The notes beneath the pieces were generated by a model. That model did not search any database and was not told where the DNA came from. It saw nothing but the letters and a program-made list of their open reading frames with translations. 64,000 nucleotides of DNA from Burhinus oedicnemus (taxonomy: Eukaryota > Chordata > Aves > Charadriiformes > Burhinidae), in assembly GCA_008921705.1 (NCBI GenBank), contig VFFE01007257.1, positions 3,782,858 through 3,846,857 of the forward strand, in the 5' to 3' direction. Below are positions 49,404 to 63,723 of the stretch, one piece after another (positions within the stretch are counted from its first letter, which is position 1; every line of letters begins with the position of its first letter). A program made the position numbers and the translations under genes.

Positions 49404-52400
49404 CTCACTGATGGTGATCCCGTCAGAATTATGGAAGTTAAGTTCTCTGTCATATGATCCTCAGACTTAATATCTCACAGTCAAGTTCTTAGCACAGGGC
49501 TTTCTAAGCCTCTTTTTGCACCTATAAAACCATGGGCAAAATGAGTCGCATATGAGCACATAACTATACAATTACAGATGAGTGATTGGAGAGACCATTT
49601 TCCGCTCTGCTTCGGAGCTTTCAAACTCTGAGTTTCACACCTCATATTAAGAGAATGAAGGCTATCACGTTGCGGCCTTCGAATTTTTTTATTTTTTTAA
49701 CACTTCAGTTGTGGCTTAGTATTCAGAGATGGCATAGATATGTCCTTAGATGTGCTGTATACATTGTATTACTAAGACCTAGGTGATTTCTTGTTTTCAG
49801 CATATACTGTAAAAACTAAAATCAGTTCTAGAAAAAGATAAAATCAGCAGTTGGCATAAAGTTACAAAACTGTAACAGAAAAGCTATTGCAGAACTCTTC
49901 AGCCTATTGTATTTGCAACTCTTCAGCAGCCTGTCCACATGAAAGTCCTGATGGTGCCAGGGATATCCAGCTATACTCCACACTAAAAAGCAGGACTCAG
50001 AATAGCTCTCCACCTGTCCCCTTACAGACAAGTCCTTCTCACAACAGCAGAAAGGGAATGTGGCTTTTCTTTAAGCAATGCATTTGAGAAGATTTTCTTT
50101 TTTTAATTTATCTTTTCATAAAAAGATAGAGGGTCAGCTTCTTTTTTTTCCCCCCAGATAGCAGTTCTATTAGAAAGGATTACTTTTCAGTAGTTCCTCC
50201 TATTACCCAGAAAAAGAGAAGAAGAATCCATTGAAAACTGTCTGGCAGATTAAGGAAGCCAGTACAATTTGGGGGTCACACTCCTTCCATCTATTTATCT
50301 TTTTCCCCATTTCTTCATCAGCTTTATCAGCAGGAGACACAATACTTAGTATCTGTGGGATTGTGATCTTTTTGCGTTCATGGAATATTTCAGTAAAATT
50401 AAATTTTCCTTCAGACTTCCTCTGTATTAGAAAAGTATGTATTTTTCAATGATTGAATCATAGCAAGCTTTGGTGATAAGGTCATTAAAAACATATACAT
50501 TCAGATAATAGTAGAGTTTACTATGTTGGTAGTATTAACGCAACTGTACCAGTGCTAAAAAATAATTACGTTTCAAGCTGCAGAAAAGTAGAAAGCTCAT
50601 CTTTTATACCTCTTAGCTATCATCAGATTTTCACTGTTCCCGTTCTGTTTTGTTCTGTTATTATGAAGTTCTTTGAATTGCCTAAGCAGTCAATGGGAGA
50701 ACTACTTACCTGCTATCCACAGTTCTTGACATCAGCTAAACAATGCATGGAAGTGTTTTATAGAAAGAGACAGTCAGGGGAAGAGATAAGGAGAAACTAG
50801 AGATATAAAGTGACATTACACATTCTATGAAATTACAAAAGAAAACACGCTGAAAGTCAAAAACCTCCAACAGAAGCAGCATTTTTAGAAGACACAGTAT
50901 TACTGTAAGTTTGTTCAGAGACTTTTGGCAAAGGGAATAAGATTTTGTCATTGTTCTCTATTGGTAAATTATCCTTGAAAAAATGAAAGGTGCTCCTAGC
51001 AAAGAATAACTAATGAGAAGAAAATGTACTCCTAGCAAATAACTAATGCTTTTACAGTAGAATTCCCTCCAAAGGAAAAGTTTATGGCACAGTTATGGTG
51101 CAATAACGTCTTTGAAAATTGCATACTGCTATTCTTTTCACTGAAGTGAGAACCTCTTATTTCATTTTGTGTGGTGTTAAAATCTTTCCTTACAGAGGTG
51201 TTGCAGCTCCTTTCTAATTTATCATTGTTATTATTATTATTATTTTTATTATTTGGTATTCTGCTCTGGCAAACTTGTACATTATCACTGCATATTGGCA
51301 GTAATTGGAAAAATTACAGGACTGCTCATTGGGATAGGAATGACAGGATTTCAAAGAACTTAATTGATTTGACATTGCTTTTAAACAGTTAAAGTAATCT
51401 GCTAATTTAGGGATTTGATATTTTAGCTTTATTTACCTGTTGAAAAGTTTCAGTTCAGGTTGGCCAAGTTGGGGCTGTTGGTGTGATTACTCACTGACTG
51501 AAGTAAGGTTGTACTATTCAGACAGTAATCGATTCCTGGGTGTGAAGTAGCAATCTAGCTATATGTTCCAGTAATTTTAAGAGTAACATTATTTTACATT
51601 ATCAAACTAGATAATACTTAGAAGAGATATGTAAATGGTAAATGATTTAGCATTATACTGAAGGTTTTTTGTGTCAGATTTCATACAATTACCAATAGAG
51701 TATGGTATTCATGCAAATTTTCGATTCATTCAATATATTGAATACAATGGACAAATATTGACACAAACTCTTGTCAAAGATAATGAAGGATATGCCTGCT
51801 TACCTAAAGTCATAACTGGTATTATAGGGGGAAGTTGGAAAAAAAATGTAATGTCATGGTGAGAAAAGAGCCAGAACTCCTACATTCTTCTGGTTCTGCT
51901 GCTGCCTTGCTGTATGCCCTTTGGCCAAGAGTGCGGCTTCCCTGTTTCTTACCTCAGCTACTTTAAAAAGCAAGTATAATGCTCTGTGCAAGTCCCTTCC
52001 TCTCAGGGATGATGTGAATCTGAATTAGTGCTTAAAAAGCACTTTGAGATCCTGTAACTGAGACACTGTGTAAGTGCAGTGTATTAATATTTTACTGAAT
52101 ACAGTAATTCCTGAATTTTAAGCAGGAAACCCGCTGTTAAACGGTATAGTTGGCATGAGTGTAAATATGAAATTGTTGCGTCCAAATTAGACTTTAAATC
52201 ATGTTTCCTCACGGAAAAGCTACCATCGTAATATTCCATTTTCAGCTGGAATCTGCCTGGGTAGAATTTAATACAAAGTCATTTCTTAATATACTGATAC
52301 TTCTTCAACAATACAGGCAGCATTTTGTTAGATTTTTATGTGACAGATACAGATGACAATCAAATTATTTTTGTAATGAGGCATCCAGAAATACACAGAA

Positions 52401-55400
52401 CAGAGGGGCAACAAACATTGCTTTGAATTAATATTTAAATCTCATTGTTTGAAACAGTCCTCTTGAAAGAAAATCATGAGTGATTTTTAATAGCATGGAA
52501 GCCCCTAGAGTCCTTCAACTTTATCAGCTCTGTTGTGTCAGTCTCTTTTAATCAGTCCTTCTTTTATCACTGAGCCCTAGATGACAGCCTGAAGTTTCAC
52601 CCTGAGGTGTAAAGCATCGAAATATATATGTGACTTATCTGACTTCGACTTGAAAAGAATTGTATGGAAACAGAAGGACAAACGCTGTCCTGATCACATT
52701 CAGCCTTCTGGATGTCATTGAAAATAGCATTGGAAAAATGGAGAGACCTAAGAAGTAGGAAATAGCAATTTTCAAAATCATGATATTTTATTTTACATTA
52801 TAATTGTCGAAGTCAGTAGTCATATAAACCTCCACATTGATTTATAAAATCTTAACACTGATAAGAAGAGCCTAATTCACATAAAACCAAAGGCAGCATT
52901 CTCATTGATGTGAAGGAACCTCAAATTTAATGACTCCTATCACATTTTGAGTTGTGAAAATTTAACGTCCTGTGGCAAATACCCCAGAGTTGCATCTCAA
53001 CACAGATTTTTCTTGTTTTCTCTCTCGTACAGTATTCCTTGAACTAGGTTGCCTTTCTTCATTCAACCAAGTACTGTCTTTAATTGAAACTTTTTTAATC
53101 ATACCTTACAGAGTTCATAGGGAATTTGAAGACATCTCAGTATAAACGTATGGCTATGAACACAAAAAATGAATAACAACCAAACCAATTTGTTAGTTGT
53201 TGACATGCAATGGATCTCTAGAGTAAATATACTTTGTTTACCCATCTTCCTATACTTATCTCTGCTTCTCTCTGTACCAAGATGGCTTTTTTAAATGTAA
53301 TGAGGCCTGCATCTGGTGAAGTGAGTGAAAAACACCACCTTTACAACTGAACCTTAGATGAGTTATCAAGAGCAAACTCTGGTCCAATTGGTCTGTAAAT
53401 CCTTTGAGTATAAACAGCTGATGTGATCAATACTAGTATGCAATTAATAGCTGTCTTTGAAAACACTCTTCTGTCATATTTGATGTTATTACCTAGAAAC
53501 ATGACTGAATAGTGATGGTTAGTACTATTAACTTCTTTGGCTTTTTTGTGCTGTTTGCGCTTAAAAGTGTTTACAGTCATGGTAACAACTTAATGTTCTT
53601 TTTGGTATGTATTCAGAGGGTGTTGGTAGTTTTACCCTAATGTGGTCTGTGAATAACAGCCTACAACAGTTGAGACATTATATTTTTAATTTAAGTGTTA
53701 GGGACAGTTTTGCTATCTTAGGACAATTATATTAATACAGTCCTGGGATATCTAGTTTCTGGTAATGAAAATACCAAAATCTAATCCAACGTATCTGATA
53801 ATTTTCAGCATCTTTGCCATTTTGGGGATTCTATTTTGTATTTTTTGTGGTTTCAAAGATGGTTAAAATGCCCTAGAGGGCATTTAAACTTTTCAGATTA
53901 TGTAAAACCAACAAAGATCCATCACTTGATGGGATGGCCAATTAAAATAGCTGCTGCACTGCAACAAATAAAAGAAATTCTGGATTCCTAATGAAATGGC
54001 AGGAAGTAGAACAAAATCTCAGATTATGAACTGAGGATATTGAAGTAATGGTTAATCCTAGACTGGAGCTATCTAGCTAATTTTGGAGGAATGTGGAAGA
54101 CAATGTACATCTGAGAACTTTATAAACTCTGTTTAAAACAGACATACTGTCTGTATCTGGAGTGGTCCTCCATTTGAGTAACATTGCTCTGTATCAATAA
54201 TTAAAAAACTCCAAAGAAGAAAAAAAAAATAGGGGGCTTATCATCTGAAAATTCTGACAGTAGTATTATGAGCATTTGTGGACTTCAGCTCCTTGAAAAT
54301 CACCTTCTTTTGCATGTAATAAGTTCCCCTTTAAATAAGCAGTAATTTAAAATGGGTAAGTCAGGCAGCTACATGCTTCCTGAAAAGTTTTCAGGAATGT
54401 AAATGACTCCATAAGAAAGCTGTATGGGCGCTGTGATGTGAAATGCCTTATTTCCCTAAGACGAGACACGTTATTCATAGTGTAATCTTATCTTAAAATT
54501 CTATTGAGGAATGGAAACAAAAATAAAACTTGAGGCATGTCAGCTCCTACAGTCCAAATCATCATAGCCCTCGTGATGAATAAGCCTAGTGTTTGCTGGA
54601 TGAAGCTGAACTAACAAAGATTGAATGCATGATCCAGCTGAAGAAAGTTGGGCTGATCCTCCTTAATTAAACACGTTTATCAAAACTACCTTAAAAACAC
54701 TGTAGCCTACCCAAACTAGCTTTTAGTTCTTTTTAAGATGCTGCAAGTGAAATTGCAAAAAAGATGTTCAAATTTTAATAAAATGAAGAGGGTGCCCATT
54801 TAGCAATCTTCTGACAAAGCTTCTTAGAACTTGTACCTTTTTGCTAAGAGGCCAAATCCAGCTTAATACAGGTACACAGCTTCCACTGACCTCTCAAAGC
54901 TGATGTGTCTCACAATATGACAAACCTCTAGAATTACTTTATCAAAGCAGAGATACTTTTTCTTATTTCTATTGGTGAATCACAAGTATGTAATATGAAT
55001 ACAGTAATATATTTATGTGAATCAATAATGCCTATATTAGATGTGGTTTATACTAAATGATGACTTTTGTTCTTTTATGTAATAAAGAAAATGAAAACAC
55101 TCGATGTATATGTAATCCAAATGTCTTTGGGTTTATTACACTTGCCCAAGCCAGAAAGCTTGGGAAGCTGAAAAATATCAGTAGAGGGAGCTCCTACTGC
55201 ATTTTTTGAAAAAGATGTTTATAACCTTAGGTGGACAAGCCATTTTGCAGTTGTTACGAGGACGGTCCCCGTTGTGATATGCTCTCTGACTGTTTAGCAG
55301 CATATTTGAGGCAAACTACATAATAATGCAAAAGGAAAATGGCTTAATATCCATCTGGCTTGTCATCTTTTGTATATTATGGATGTATTGCAGGTTGCAG

Positions 55401-57251
55401 ACAGCATATAGCATCATTGCTCTACTTCCCTTTTTTTCTTCAGGATCTCACATTGAACCTTTTCAGTCACCTCAAATGTCAAGCAAAGATTGAAAAAAAT
55501 CAATACTCAAAAAAATTTGGTGTGACATGGTAGAATTTAATTTGTCTAAGTGAAAGGGTAGGAGAACAAAACATTTTTTTCCTCAATATCCCATGTCTTC
55601 TTGATCAATAGGATATACTGTTTGCTGATCTCAAAGTCTAATAACGACTTTCCAGTGTTCTTAAATATCTTAAGGGTGTCATTTACTCATTTTCTCACCT
55701 GCCTTTTCTAATAACAAAGAAAACAGCTTGATGAGATCAAGCGCCAGTGACCTTCTCTGTGCAGAGTTCCTCAGAAACTTCTCTCCTGTGGTTTGATTAG
55801 TTTGACAGAAAGAAATTCATGGTCACTGTTAATAACGACAACTAGCAGTAGCATATGAAAAAGCCTCTGGCATTGCTGACAAAGGTCAGATAGCAGCACA
55901 CGTTGCATTTCTGCTGCTACATTTAGTCATTTTCCATCACAAACTCAATTACATGTCTTGCACGTCTGAGCAGGCTCTATGACTCAACACTATGAACTGT
56001 TACTAAAACAAAGGATGGTGAAGCTGTAGTTACAGCTGAAATGGTGCGTTTAACATACCGCTAAATTCAGCTGTGTGACTTGCTCACAAATTTGCCCAAT
56101 ATTTTCTGCTGAGGGATCTGCCCAAAATATAATCTTTTGCCTTAAAGCTTCTTTCTGCTTATTTCTCAATTGAAGGTGTTGTTTGAGTGGTCATGCAAAT
56201 GTCCATCTTCATGTTTGAGGGAGGAAAACAACAGAATTTTTGTGTTTTCTTTTGTGTTAAAAGAACCTCCAGGCTTTAAATATCTTGGAATATTCATGCT
56301 TACACTTTCTTTATATTATTTTTTAAAAAATAAGTGAAATTTAAACTAGACAGTCTTGGTCAGTTTTTCAAGATATTTAGCTGTCTGGATACACACATAG
56401 ATGTTTAGTAAGGTTTCTAGAACCATTCAAATTCCTTTCAGGTTTTAAAGTTTACATTTCTTGATGTGTAATGTTTTTAAAGTCTTAGGCTTAAGTGACT
56501 AACATGGCTAAGTGACATTCTTAAAGTATTAAAAACCATATTTGGTTGATTGCTTGGTTAAAATTGAGGTTGCTTTCATGACTGGATGTACTGAGTATCT
56601 CATGGTTAACTGGCACACTGAATTCATGTGTCTCATAAAGTGGAGCTCAACCAGAAAGAGGTGTTTAACCTGAAGGCTGTCCTTTTTATGCAATGGCTTA
56701 AGAGTTATTCAGGGGTTTTTTAATAGAATCAATTTACTGAATGATCCTTAATTTCTTTCTCCACACAGTTTAGAGTATTCATTATGAAGCCTCTTACTTA
56801 AAAGGTAAAAGGCCAAGAATTTATTTTGATAAACTAATGAGAAATATTAGGAAGTATTTCTTTTATTTTGTTCTTAATTATTTCCCTTGGGAAAATGGAG
56901 GAATCTTTAAAATCTGAGGATTGTGTGTTGTATCATGTTTATAAATCATCAGAAGATTTTAAAATCCATTTGGTAATTGATAATAAAGTATTCAGTTACA
57001 TCAAAAGTCTAGATCCTTGAGGGAATTTTTAATTTGCCGTATATATTGTTTGTTACAACTTTTCAGGAAATAATACATTTCACTACTTAATTGCATAAGT
57101 TATTCTTTCCTCATTTTAAAATGTTTTTCTGCATGGTTGTGTTCCAGATACCAATGAGGTCAAGTAAATCTTTGTTATAGGCTCAGTCAGAAGTGTATGT
57201 AATGCAGAAATGTTTCTGCAAGTCTTCTGACTATAGTCCAATTGAAAAAAA
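49404..57251. other. Long AT-rich non-coding stretch
   Basis: About 7.8 kb with no supportable gene or transposon. A strong minus-strand donor-like site (AGCAG|GTAAGTAGT) lies near 50706, but the only upstream acceptor-like AG defines an interval of 26 bp, too small to defend. Open frames are at most 82 codons. Confidence 0.55.
51226..51254. repeat. (TTA)n microsatellite
   Basis: A run of TTA/ATT units, interrupted once by extra T bases. Confidence 0.88.
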
Positions 57252-57257
57252 GTTTAG

Positions 57258-57699
57258 AATCACAGAATCATAGAATGGTTTAGGTTGGAAGGGACCTGAA
57301 AGATCATCTGGTTCCAACGGCCCTGCCATGGGCAGGGACACCTCCCACTAGACCAGATTGCTCAGAGCCTCATCCAACCTGGTCTTGAACACCTCCAGGG
57401 ATGGGGCCTCCACAGCTTCCCTGGGCAACCTGTTCCACTGTCTCACCACCCTCAGAGTGAAAAATTTCTTCCTGAGATCTAATCTAAATCTCCCCTTTTC
57501 AAGTTTGAAGCCATTACCCCTCGTCCTACCACTACATGCCCTTGTAAAAAGTCCCTCTCCAGCTTTCTTGTAGGCCCCTTTCAGATACTGGAAGGCTGCT
57601 ATAAGGTCTCCCCCGAGTCTTCTCTTCTCCAGGCTGAACAACCCCAACTCTCTCAACCTCTCCTCATAGCAGAGGTGCTCTAACCCTCTGATCATCTTC
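57258..57699 (-). mobile_element. CR1 LINE 3' fragment, well preserved
   Basis: The plus strand starts AATCACAGAATCATAGAATG then GTTTAGGTTGGAAGGGACCT, the reversed CR1 tail. The minus strand has a 115-codon open frame (57348-57695) covering the ORF2 C-terminus: [60 protein letters not shown] and [14 protein letters not shown]. The 6-mer GTTTAG lies directly before (57252-57257) and after (57700-57705), a possible short target-site duplication. The open frame and close fit to the consensus make this one of the younger copies in the window. It is too short to be active. Confidence 0.96.
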
Positions 57700-57705
57700 G
57701 TTTAG

Positions 57706-59649
57706 TAATAGTCATGGAAGAAACACCAGCTTATGGATTGATGCTGTAGTCTGAAAACATACAATAAAGACTGTGTACTACTCCAAATATTATCGTATTT
57801 ATGACACAAATTATAACAGTTTTGAAGAACTGATACATAATGCATGTAAAATTGACACTTTGAACTGTTGGATGACTAACCTATCCGAAGGAACAAACGT
57901 GCAGTGCAGTAGCTGCCAGCTTTGCAGGTAGCACAGAAGTACGGCTGTCCATGCTTTTAAACAGCCTGAGAAGCCCGACTGTTCATGGCTGGCCGCAGTG
58001 CATTACCCTGGAGCCAGTGCGTTACGTTCTGGGCCAGCTCTGCACACCGTTAGAAATGTATCACTTCAGATGTGCAATTTTGTTTTGAGAGAGAAAAGGA
58101 GATGGATAATTATGCTTAGATTATGGGTATTTTTATGCTCCCTGTAGATATATTGATGATAATCCCCAGGCCTGAGACATTTTATTCCATTCTTGAGTAA
58201 AGGCTTTCATATTTTATCAAGGCTTTTCCTGGAGCCAGCCTTAAGCACTAACAAGAAAAATGACTGCTTGAGGATCTGATTTAGCCTTAGCAACTTAGCC
58301 CAGAGACTCAAAGGCACTTAGGTGTCATGACACAGAGCTTTGCAACATCTAACTTCAGGCATCTGACCACCATACCAAAACCCTTTTCACTGAATACTGA
58401 GCTGAGACTACTTGTATGATCTATGGACAGAATCTTGCACTTCAGGATGAGGTATATGCAGATCATCATGAAGAACAAAGAGACACGCAAACCAGTAGGA
58501 ATTTTCAAAAACAGGAGGGATGTTCTGTTTCTCCTGCCTTCTTTGGCATTTTACCTAACTGAGACACCCAAGTTCATCGGAGGACACAGCCTTTTTCATC
58601 TCCCCTGTATAAATCGTGCAGAAAGATAGACGCATTGAGAAAGCAAATAAACCTCAAATAGAAGGGATCCTTTGGTGCTGACAGAGCAGGGAGTTCATAT
58701 CAACCACCCTGCTGTCTTAGAAGCCTTAGATGGGTATGTAGGGTTCGTGAAGATGGATCTGGACTTTGTATCCACTAGACACAAGTAGGTATCTTTCCTC
58801 AGTTGCAGTTCACAGCTCACAGTCTCTCATGAAAGTAGATTTCTAATTCCCTTTAAAAAATAACAGAGGATGTAACTGCTGCTTTCAGGAGATAGATGAG
58901 AGGCAATTCCTGTCTTCTTGTCCCTCCCTCTCTCCCTCCCAGCATTATCCAGTCTTTTGGAAATTAGAGCGCTCAGTAAGGAATATGGATTCAAGGGTTT
59001 GTTTTTGCACCTGTGAATGCAATCCCCATTACACGCTTTTTGGGTGAGTTCCTTAAATCCCAGGCTATGCACCTTTGCTTACTCTTTTTTCCCCCTATTC
59101 AGATCGGCCCCCTTCATTCTGTTATGCGATGCAGAACAGCTCATAAAACAGGAGTGAGGGAGAGCAACTCCTCTCCTGCAGAATAGCTTATAACTGTAAA
59201 AATTGACCGTTTCCACTTTGAGGACCCTAGGAATCTCTAACATTTGCCTTGAATTTAGGTTTCAGTAAATGTGAAAATCAAACTGGTATACCATATTTCT
59301 CATTAATTCAATGAAATATCATGCATAGCACAGCCTCCTTTGAAGTTAATTGAAGAGACTTGGCCTCCATTCACTCTGGTTTAAGTTTCGGGTTGGCAAT
59401 AAAACTTCAAACTGAATGAGTTGTGGCTGCTGTAGTTCTTATTTCATTTCTATGGAAAGTTCTGATTGTACCCACAAGCATAGAATAAGTGCTGAAAAAT
59501 GCCTCATTCCCAGCTCATATTTTGCTGACAGAGAAGATAATTTGCACATGTATCAGTACTTTCTGTGGGTAAAGTTAGAATTCCTCAGCTTTGGCTTTTT
59601 CCCAGTTGATGTCATGAAAATGCCCATAAAACCAGACAGCAAAGTTATA
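57706..59649. other. Non-coding stretch with a GC-richer patch
   Basis: No gene recognised. A patch at about 57890-58050 is richer in GC and CpG than its surroundings. A strong pyrimidine tract ending CCCTCCCAG lies near 58940 without a defensible exon after it. Open frames up to 81 codons are unremarkable. Confidence 0.5.
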
Positions 59650-60952
59650 ACCAGAACGTATTTGCTGGCAGTTCTAAAACATCTAATTAAGGACAAGAAG
59701 GTAATTGGGAGTAGTCAATGTGAATTTATGGTGGGGAAGTGTTCTGGTTTGAGGTCATGTTTGACCAGCGTGATGGCCTTTGACAATGAAATGACTGGCT
59801 TGGTAGATGAAGGGAGAACAGCGGATGCTGTTTGCCTTGACTTTGGCAAGGTCTTTGCCACTGTCTCCCATAGCATAATAGACAAACTGTTGAAATACAG
59901 ACTAGAGAAGTAGACAGTGAGGTGGATTGAAAATTGGCTGAACTGCTGGGCTCAAATACATTATGATCAGTGACACAAAGTCCAGCTGGAGGCTAATCAT
60001 GAGTCATGTACCCCAGGTGTCAATATTGTGACCGGTACTGTTTAACATTTTTCTTAATGACTTGGGTGATGGGACTTAGTGCACCCTCAGCAATTTACAG
60101 ATGATGCAAAATTGGGAGAACTAGTTGATACGCCAGGTAGATGTGCTATTATTCAGAGGGACCTGAATGATTCGGGTCAGAGAAGCAAGCTGACAGAACC
60201 TCATGAAGTTTAACAAAGGGAAATGCCAAGTCTTGCATTTGGGGAGGAAAAACCCCACACATCAGCAGAAGTTGGATGGGGGCCAATCAACTGGAAAGCA
60301 GCTTTGCAAAGAAGTACCTGGGGGTCCTGGTGCACAACAGATTGCACATGAGAAAGCAATATGCCTTTGTGACAAAGAAGGCCAGCAGGCAGCAGAGCTT
60401 TGCCAGCAGGCAGAAGGAGTTGATCCTTCCTCTCTGCTCAGCACTGGTGAGACACACTTTTGGTGCTGTTTCCAGTTGTGGGTTCCCCAGTACAGACATG
60501 GACATACTGAAGCAAGTCCAGTGAAAGTCCACAAAGCTGATTAAGGGATTGGAGCATCTGATAAATGAGAAGAGGCTGAGACAGCTGGGACTGTTTAGCC
60601 TGGAGAAGAGAAGGCTCAGGGGTTCTTATCGATGTTTATGCATTGGTAATTGGTGAAGTAAAGAAGATAGAGCCAGACTTCTCAGTTGTAACCAGTAACA
60701 GAATAAGAGACAGTGGATACACATTGAAATATAGACTATTCCATTTAAACATCAGAAAAAGGTATTTTACTGTAAAGTGGTCAAACAGTGGAGCAGGTTG
60801 CCTAGAGAGGTTGTGAAGGCCTTATATACTCGAAACCCAACTGGACATGGTCCAGAGCAACCTGCTGTAACTACTCCTACTTTGGGTGGAGGGTAGGATT
60901 AGACAATTGTTATAGATCCCTTCCAGCCCTGTCCATTCTGTGATTCTGTGAT
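59650..60952 (+). mobile_element. CR1 LINE, 5'-truncated, RT domain to 3' end
   Basis: Sense CR1 of about 1.3 kb. It begins inside reverse transcriptase: LIKDKKVIGSSQCEFMVGK near 59683, MAFDNEMTGLVDEGRTADAV, then CLDFGKVFATVSHSIIDKLL. The catalytic box reads FTDD (60094-60105) where FADD is expected. The frame then shifts: MKFNKGKCQVLHLGRKNP from 60203 continues in another frame as QLESSFAKKYLGVLVHNRLH from about 60291. Further on come [16 protein letters not shown] and WSRLPREVV-like remnants, and the end is CTTCCAGCCCTGTCCATTCT with ATTCTGTG octamers. It is older and more broken than the copy at 31345-34239. The first ~230 bp of the 165-codon frame that starts at 59416 are not CR1-like. The 5' edge is approximate. 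Confidence 0.93.
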
Positions 60953-63708
60953 CTTTCTGTCTTCAGATGTTTGGATTAGCAAACTTTCATAACTCCTTGC
61001 TATTGCACTTGTGTTTTGTGCAGACCAGTCTGAGAAGTGGCACCACAGTCCACATTGCTTACAGTTTAAAAAGAAGTATGTGTGCTGAAGCACAACTTCC
61101 TTCTTTATAAGTCCTAAATCACAGGGCTTTGATTCTGACATACAGTTCTGTGTTACATTCTTTGATGGGTTCATTCTGGTTTGGTCTGTATATATATAGG
61201 TCCGTTCCTCATATGCTGCTTTTTAATTTTGGTCTCTTTTGTTACTGCAATGTCTAGCCTTTTTTCCCCTTTAAACAGTATAAGCCTGTAAAAAGTTTTG
61301 TAGACATTAAATTGTCTGTAAATTTTACCAATGTAAAATTCAGATAAACCTAAGGATATGGAAACTACTTACAGAAGAAACACATGCTGTATGTATAGAA
61401 ACAGTGTATTTGGTAAAAAAGGTCATGTTGAAAATTCCTTAAATGATAACTTTATGACCTTGTGATTGGTAAGAGGGAAGAAGCGTTGGAGCACAGGGAA
61501 CATGCATGTGCAATACCTTTATCTACCAAAACAACAAGAGAACATTTTCAGTCAGAGTACGAGTGAAGATGCACTACTTGTTACACTTAGAGTTAAAAAA
61601 AAGGTTGTGAGAAATACAGCTTTTTTCTTTTTCATGAACCAAAAAGAAACCTAATTTGAAGCTGAAAGTTGTTTTATTATGGTATTGTTGAGAAATGATG
61701 AGTGAACAGAGGTTATATGGTGATACCCAGTAGGTTCATATGTTTATAGAGGAACCCAAGGTTAAGTAAAGCCTGAAGAGAAAATTTGGGTAGGAGTATG
61801 TATTGCAAGGTATGTAAATTTATTCATAGATGAAATTCTGAAGAACATGATACATTTGACACTGTGATTCTGAAGGCAGAGGTTTGCTGAAGTTCTTCTT
61901 AAACTTGAAGTGAGTCTTAGGTCAGATAGACTGTTTGGGAGTAATAACAACACTAAACAAGGCTAAAACAGTTACCCTGAAGGACTGAGTTCATCCATGA
62001 AATTCATAAATATTTATTTATTCAATGGCTAGTATAAAAAGTATGGGCAAACTTGTGTGGAGATCAGGTAGTATGTAGCCTAAATATTTAAGGCAAGCTT
62101 CTGGAATATAAGGTATGATTTTTAATGGCTAAGTTAACAACGAAAAAAGGAATATCATGTCCTTTTCTTGCTGTATTTATAAATTAAAACAGTTTTGGCG
62201 AGTACTCTATTCACTTGGAAGGTTGCTGGCATTTGTATGGCATTTTCAGTATTTGTCTCCAGCTCAAATCCCTCGGGAAGCTTCACTGGGTTTCTGGATC
62301 CCATTCTGAGCTCAGGCATGAGCTCTGGAACGATGCACAGTGCTGGAGTCTGAGAGGACCTCCAGGTGCAAAGAGCAGTGGAAGCCTGGCTGCCCAAGGT
62401 ACTTTAAAGTCAAACTATGAGGTGTGAATGGAGCTTATGAATCCACACACTTAGGTATGTGCTGAACTGGAGTTTTTGGCATCACGTATGTGTGTACTTT
62501 AAATCGCTGGGTCTTGCATAAGCTGTGACGATTTTCTGGGATACTTCACTCCTCAGGGAGTTGGCATGAATTCCTCAGAACATGAGATGATAACATGCAT
62601 AGTCTTAATAGCTTGAGTTGAGTGAGTGATCAAGTGTGGCCTGAGGTAAGTTTTGGTGGTGTAAAGGAGAATTCTATTGCAATATGAAAATAAGACTAAC
62701 GCTGGATCTCTGAAACTGTGTTAATGCATCCTTGCAGAAGCAGAGTGAATTTAATTCAAATCTTTTTTTTATTTTAATGGGACCTGGTATGCTGAACAGC
62801 ATAAAGAATATAATGTGATGAATTCTGATTGATAATCAATGGATGCTCTAGTGAACTTATTATATGAAATCACAACAGACGACCTGACACTTCAATGCAT
62901 ATCCTTCCTTTTTGAAGTATTCTGCCTTGCGGGCTAGCATTCTCCTTGTCTGCGCTTCATCCCCCAGGGGACTGGGAGATTGAATTTAATGGTTAGCTAA
63001 GCAAGGATGAGCTTAACTCTGCTCATGTTAAGTTAATCATTGTTCTCAATGAGAAAACTTATTTTGGAAGTGTTTATGCACCTTGTTTAGTCCAGTAACT
63101 GCAAACATCATATACAAAACAGAAATTGTTTTGAGACCCTTTACTGGTCACGTATAACTTCTATTAAGTGTAAAATTTGCAGAGTCTTTGATGACTTGAC
63201 TTGAGATTTTGAATCACTTGAAATCATATGAGACAAATTCAAGATTTCTTATGTAATAGATGCATCTGCTTTTTAATTGGCAGGATTTTGTGACACAATT
63301 GTTTACATGTTATATTCCTGGTAGTTAAAAGTATTTAATTGTAATGAAGCATAGGATTTAATGACTAATTCTTTGTGTGCATTCTGTTGGACCAGTGGAC
63401 CGGGCTGTGATATTACGAAGAACATGCTAGGACATAGCACAAGTAGTTGTCATCCTTTAGTCAAAACCCAAACCTCAGTGACTAAGTTCTACCAAAGCTA
63501 ACAGAATTACCGGTATTAACAGGTACTATGGAGACAAGAAACCCAAATAACTCAAAACTCAGCTAAGGATGGAAGTGCATGACACTGCTGAGCCTTAAGC
63601 AAACCCTTTGCCATCCCTGTTTTTCAGCCATGACTCTGACTAGTGCTCATGGAACTCCACAGTGAGGTGATTCAAATCACTACCCAGATGCCCGAGTTTT
63701 CTCAGTCA
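60953..63708. other. AT-rich non-coding stretch
   Basis: No supportable gene or transposon. The longest open frame (60899-61174 minus, 91 codons) overlaps the CR1 tail and is not recognised. A (TA)-type run near 61189 and a T-run near 62762 are the only simple repeats of note. Confidence 0.55.
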
Positions 63709-63723
63709 TCTTCTTCTTCTTCT
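63709..63723. repeat. (TTC)n microsatellite
   Basis: Five TCT/TTC units directly left of an LTR fragment. Confidence 0.85.

Noticed and set aside
50706..50731. 26-bp minus-strand microexon with a strong GTAAGTAGT donor
   Set aside because: It is too short to judge, with an ordinary acceptor; such pairs are expected by chance.
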